In this document: positions 62,135 through 64,000 of the stretch, in pieces | Layout of the letters: each line of letters begins with the position of its first letter | Position numbering within the stretch: the first letter of the stretch is position 1 | Notes under the pieces: generated by a model | What the model was told of the DNA's origin: nothing | The model's input: the letters and a program-made list of their open reading frames with translations, nothing else | Database searches by the model: none | Position numbers and translations under genes: made by a program | Source: an uncultured bacterium | GTDB taxonomy: Bacteria > Myxococcota_A > Bradymonadia > UBA7976 > VGTA01 | Assembly (NCBI GenBank): GCA_943788935.1 | Contig: CALSSE010000015.1 | Location: forward strand, 248,001 to 312,000 | Length of the DNA: 64,000 bases | Reading direction: 5' to 3'

Positions 62135-63361
62135 TTGCTTGTGTGTACATCATTGATGAGGACCCGCTTGAGCCAAAGACTATTCGAAGTATATATTTTA
62201 ATGAGCTCGCTATGTGGAGCGCTCTATATAGGATGTGAACAGATAGAGGTGGAGTCCTCCCCTCGCGCTCACTCTCTCCAAGAGTCTGACAATGACCACA
62301 AGGATCAGAACCTAGACGCTCGATCCTCTATTGTGCGCTTGACTAAAGATGTTCTGAAGCGTTGTTCTGGAGAGAGCCTTCATCGTTGTACTGCCTGGTC
62401 TACCTTACATATCAAGTTGGCGAGTGACTTAAGAATGATCGTGATCAACGCCCCATACACAACCAAACTCATCGATCATTGGGTCGATAGAGCTTTGGAG
62501 TTACTGTTGGTCGAGTCACCGACCTCTCAGACTCTCAGTGCAGAACTCTTATTAGTCATAAGCAAGAGAACAAAGTTTAGGAGTCTCTCGGTGAGAAAGA
62601 GGATCCGAGCGGCGTTAGAGCAGAGACTCTCAGATCGTCTTGATCCATTATTTACCGCCAAGCTCCTTATTATATTTCATGAGTTAGCGCCATTAGGTTC
62701 AGGGCAGGTCTTTAAAAAATTTACATCCGTTGATCGACCCCCAGAGGTTCAGGAGGTTGCGTGGCGGATCATTGCACAGCGACATTCTGTACAGGAGCCT
62801 GTACAGCTCTCTAGTATAAAACGAGCGATGAGAGATCATGAATCACTCATGGTCAAAGCGAGTCTTATTAGAGCGATCTCAGTCCTCAAAAATAGTCGTG
62901 TCATTCGTTGGTGTGGTCACCGATGGTGGGAGAATGAACTCTATGTTCCTTGTCGAGAAGCTCTCACCTTATTAGGGAATGAACGAGCCTCTCGTGAACT
63001 ATGGAAGTGGGTTAAAGCTATGTTTCATGATCTGGAGCAAGCGTTAAATGCAGATCAGCAGTTAGCAGAGGCGCTTATTATTTTGAGTCGTGTGACCCAT
63101 TCTAGTCGATCCGAGAAGCGTTATAAGAAATTGTTAGATCGCTTCTTCAGTAGGCGACGCTCGGAATCTGCAGCGATTAAAGTCGCTGATAGTTGGCCTC
63201 ATTTGTCATCAAAACGCTTGGCGCTCGAGCTGTCCCTACGATATTTAAGGGCAACTACGCCGAATATTGTCTCTCAATCACATTTCTTTGAGGAGCATCT
63301 GCGTAAGGTCGTTTATCAGCTCAGCTATCCTTCTCAAGCAACGATGATCAGAGAAGAATAA
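62135..63361 (+). CDS. Lipoprotein with helical (HEAT-like) repeats
   Basis: 408 residues from TTG 62135, which has AAGGTAAGGTG just upstream; ATG 62156 is a later alternative with no site. The lipobox is YIGC (Cys34). The rest is predicted almost fully helical, Arg/Leu-rich, in ~35-residue units ('LSAELLLVISKRTKFRSLSV', 'SLMVKASLIRAISVLKNSRV', 'PCREALTLLGNERASRELWK'), resembling HEAT/armadillo repeats. No enzyme motif was found. It follows the GH5-like lipoprotein gene by 23 bp and is probably co-transcribed with it. Confidence 0.75.
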   Translation: MLVCTSLMRTRLSQRLFEVYILMSSLCGALYIGCEQIEVESSPRAHSLQESDNDHKDQNLDARSSIVRLTKDVLKRCSGESLHRCTAWSTLHIKLASDLRMIVINAPYTTKLIDHWVDRALELLLVESPTSQTLSAELLLVISKRTKFRSLSVRKRIRAALEQRLSDRLDPLFTAKLLIIFHELAPLGSGQVFKKFTSVDRPPEVQEVAWRIIAQRHSVQEPVQLSSIKRAMRDHESLMVKASLIRAISVLKNSRVIRWCGHRWWENELYVPCREALTLLGNERASRELWKWVKAMFHDLEQALNADQQLAEALIILSRVTHSSRSEKRYKKLLDRFFSRRRSESAAIKVADSWPHLSSKRLALELSLRYLRATTPNIVSQSHFFEEHLRKVVYQLSYPSQATMIREE

Positions 63362-63549
63362 GAGCCCATTCACCTAGATGATGATGAGTCGATGATAAGA
63401 TCGATTCTATCTTCGAGATCAATACTTGCCTTATTGCACACCTTGCACTACATTGGTCTACACGAGGCAGGATAAAGCGGCTTGAAATAGGGGATGAGCG
63501 GCATCACCAGCGTTTTCATCCGTCATTCTGAAGAGAGGTAAGCCACCTA

Positions 63550-64000
63550 ATGTTAAGTCTAGCAACTCATTTAAGTGATTATTCCCCCTTCATCGAGGCT
63601 CGTTTCGGTCATAAAGTTCGGTGTTCTCTCATCGGCCTTGGCGTCGTGTTGGTCTCTCTCGCTATCAGCGGTGAGGCAGAGGCAAAGAGGGGATCACAGC
63701 TTGGTAGTTTGAGAGGGAGCAGTCAGTCACTTGATCGTCAGCAGAGAGCAGCGCGTCACTCTCGTTTAAAACTTCATCATAGCGGTCGAGAAGTACTTCG
63801 CTCTGTGCGAGCTCATAAATTAGTGAAAGTCACACCTAACCGTTACTTACAGCTCGCCAACGTCTCCTACCCTTACGCTCATCCGGATCTTAAACAGTTG
63901 ATCTCTACATTGAGCAGACTATATTGGCGCTCTTGTCGAGCTCCATTAGTGGTGACGAGTTTAACGCGACCGAAGAGGGAGCAACCGCGGAATGCCTCTC
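63550..64000 (+). CDS. DUF5715-like peptidase-fold protein, partial
   Basis: ATG 63550 opens a frame running off the right edge (150 codons visible). A hydrophobic segment CSLIGLGVVLVSLAISGEAEA looks like a signal peptide behind a ~25-residue head. The last visible part, 'NVSYPYAHPDLKQLISTL' and 'APLVVTSLTRPKREQPRNAS', closely fits the start of DUF5715 proteins, a VanY/murein-endopeptidase-like fold. The catalytic His/Asp region lies beyond the window. It is probably a periplasmic peptidoglycan-related enzyme; function inferred. Confidence 0.75.
   Translation, partial: MLSLATHLSDYSPFIEARFGHKVRCSLIGLGVVLVSLAISGEAEAKRGSQLGSLRGSSQSLDRQQRAARHSRLKLHHSGREVLRSVRAHKLVKVTPNRYLQLANVSYPYAHPDLKQLISTLSRLYWRSCRAPLVVTSLTRPKREQPRNAS

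Overview
The window looks like a chromosomal segment of a delta-proteobacterium-like organism (Myxococcota/Bradymonadota type). This is inferred from many cysteine-rich lipoproteins with MopE-type 'DxDxDG...CDGxDNDCNG' motifs, a giant TPR protein, a CsgG/TolB-like domain fused to a beta-barrel, and a moderate G+C content. No rRNA, tRNA, CRISPR array, insertion sequence or prophage was recognised. Housekeeping genes (lipid, riboflavin, threonine, malate dehydrogenase, DnaK) alternate with lineage-specific surface lipoproteins.

Layout. 1-4857: a DoxX-like membrane protein cut by the left edge, a PhoD-type phosphatase lipoprotein, a broken Cys-rich lipoprotein gene, and a TrmH-like RNA methyltransferase coupled to a receiver-only response regulator. 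5118-12347: surface proteins, namely a GGEMT-repeat lipoprotein, a DUF1287 protein, an AGEM-repeat lipoprotein, a TonB-dependent receptor and a second AGEM-repeat lipoprotein. 12354-16343: thrC, thrB and a lipoprotein with an embedded thioredoxin-like CxxC module. 16750-24412: a tightly packed growth cluster rpmF-plsX-acpP-fabF-rpiB-ribD-ribE-ribB(X)-ribH-nusB, with several 4-base start/stop overlaps. It ends in a strong rho-independent terminator that lies inside the remnant of a convergent histidine kinase gene. 24815-28984: mdh, galU, dnaK.

29157-31600: a plasmid-type parA-parB pair facing a histone-H1-tail-like basic protein across an AT-rich region with two related palindromes. 31699-37321: an endonuclease/exonuclease/phosphatase-fold protein, a small barrel protein, pirin, a BCCT transporter and a phosphoglucose/phosphomannose isomerase-like protein. 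37646-41432: an RCC1-repeat lipoprotein and a frameshifted CsgG-like/beta-barrel gene. 41459-57645, all on the minus strand: a glycosyltransferase, a DUF507 protein, an SspB-like ClpXP adaptor, a 4026-residue TPR protein and a TPR lipoprotein. 57861-64000: a WlbA-like sugar dehydrogenase, a Cys-rich lipoprotein, a GDSA-repeat lipoprotein with a GH5-like domain lacking its catalytic residues, a helical lipoprotein, and a DUF5715 protein cut by the right edge.

The most distinctive theme is recent tandem expansion of short codon-periodic units. It occurs in the linkers just after the lipobox of lipoproteins, in acidic inserts of the giant TPR protein, and in several intergenic regions. One such expansion (11 bp x 3) appears to have broken a gene. 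Other points to follow up are dyad operators (acpP, DUF507 gene, response regulator), a RibB whose GTP-cyclohydrolase-II half is degenerate, and the ParAB/H1-like locus.
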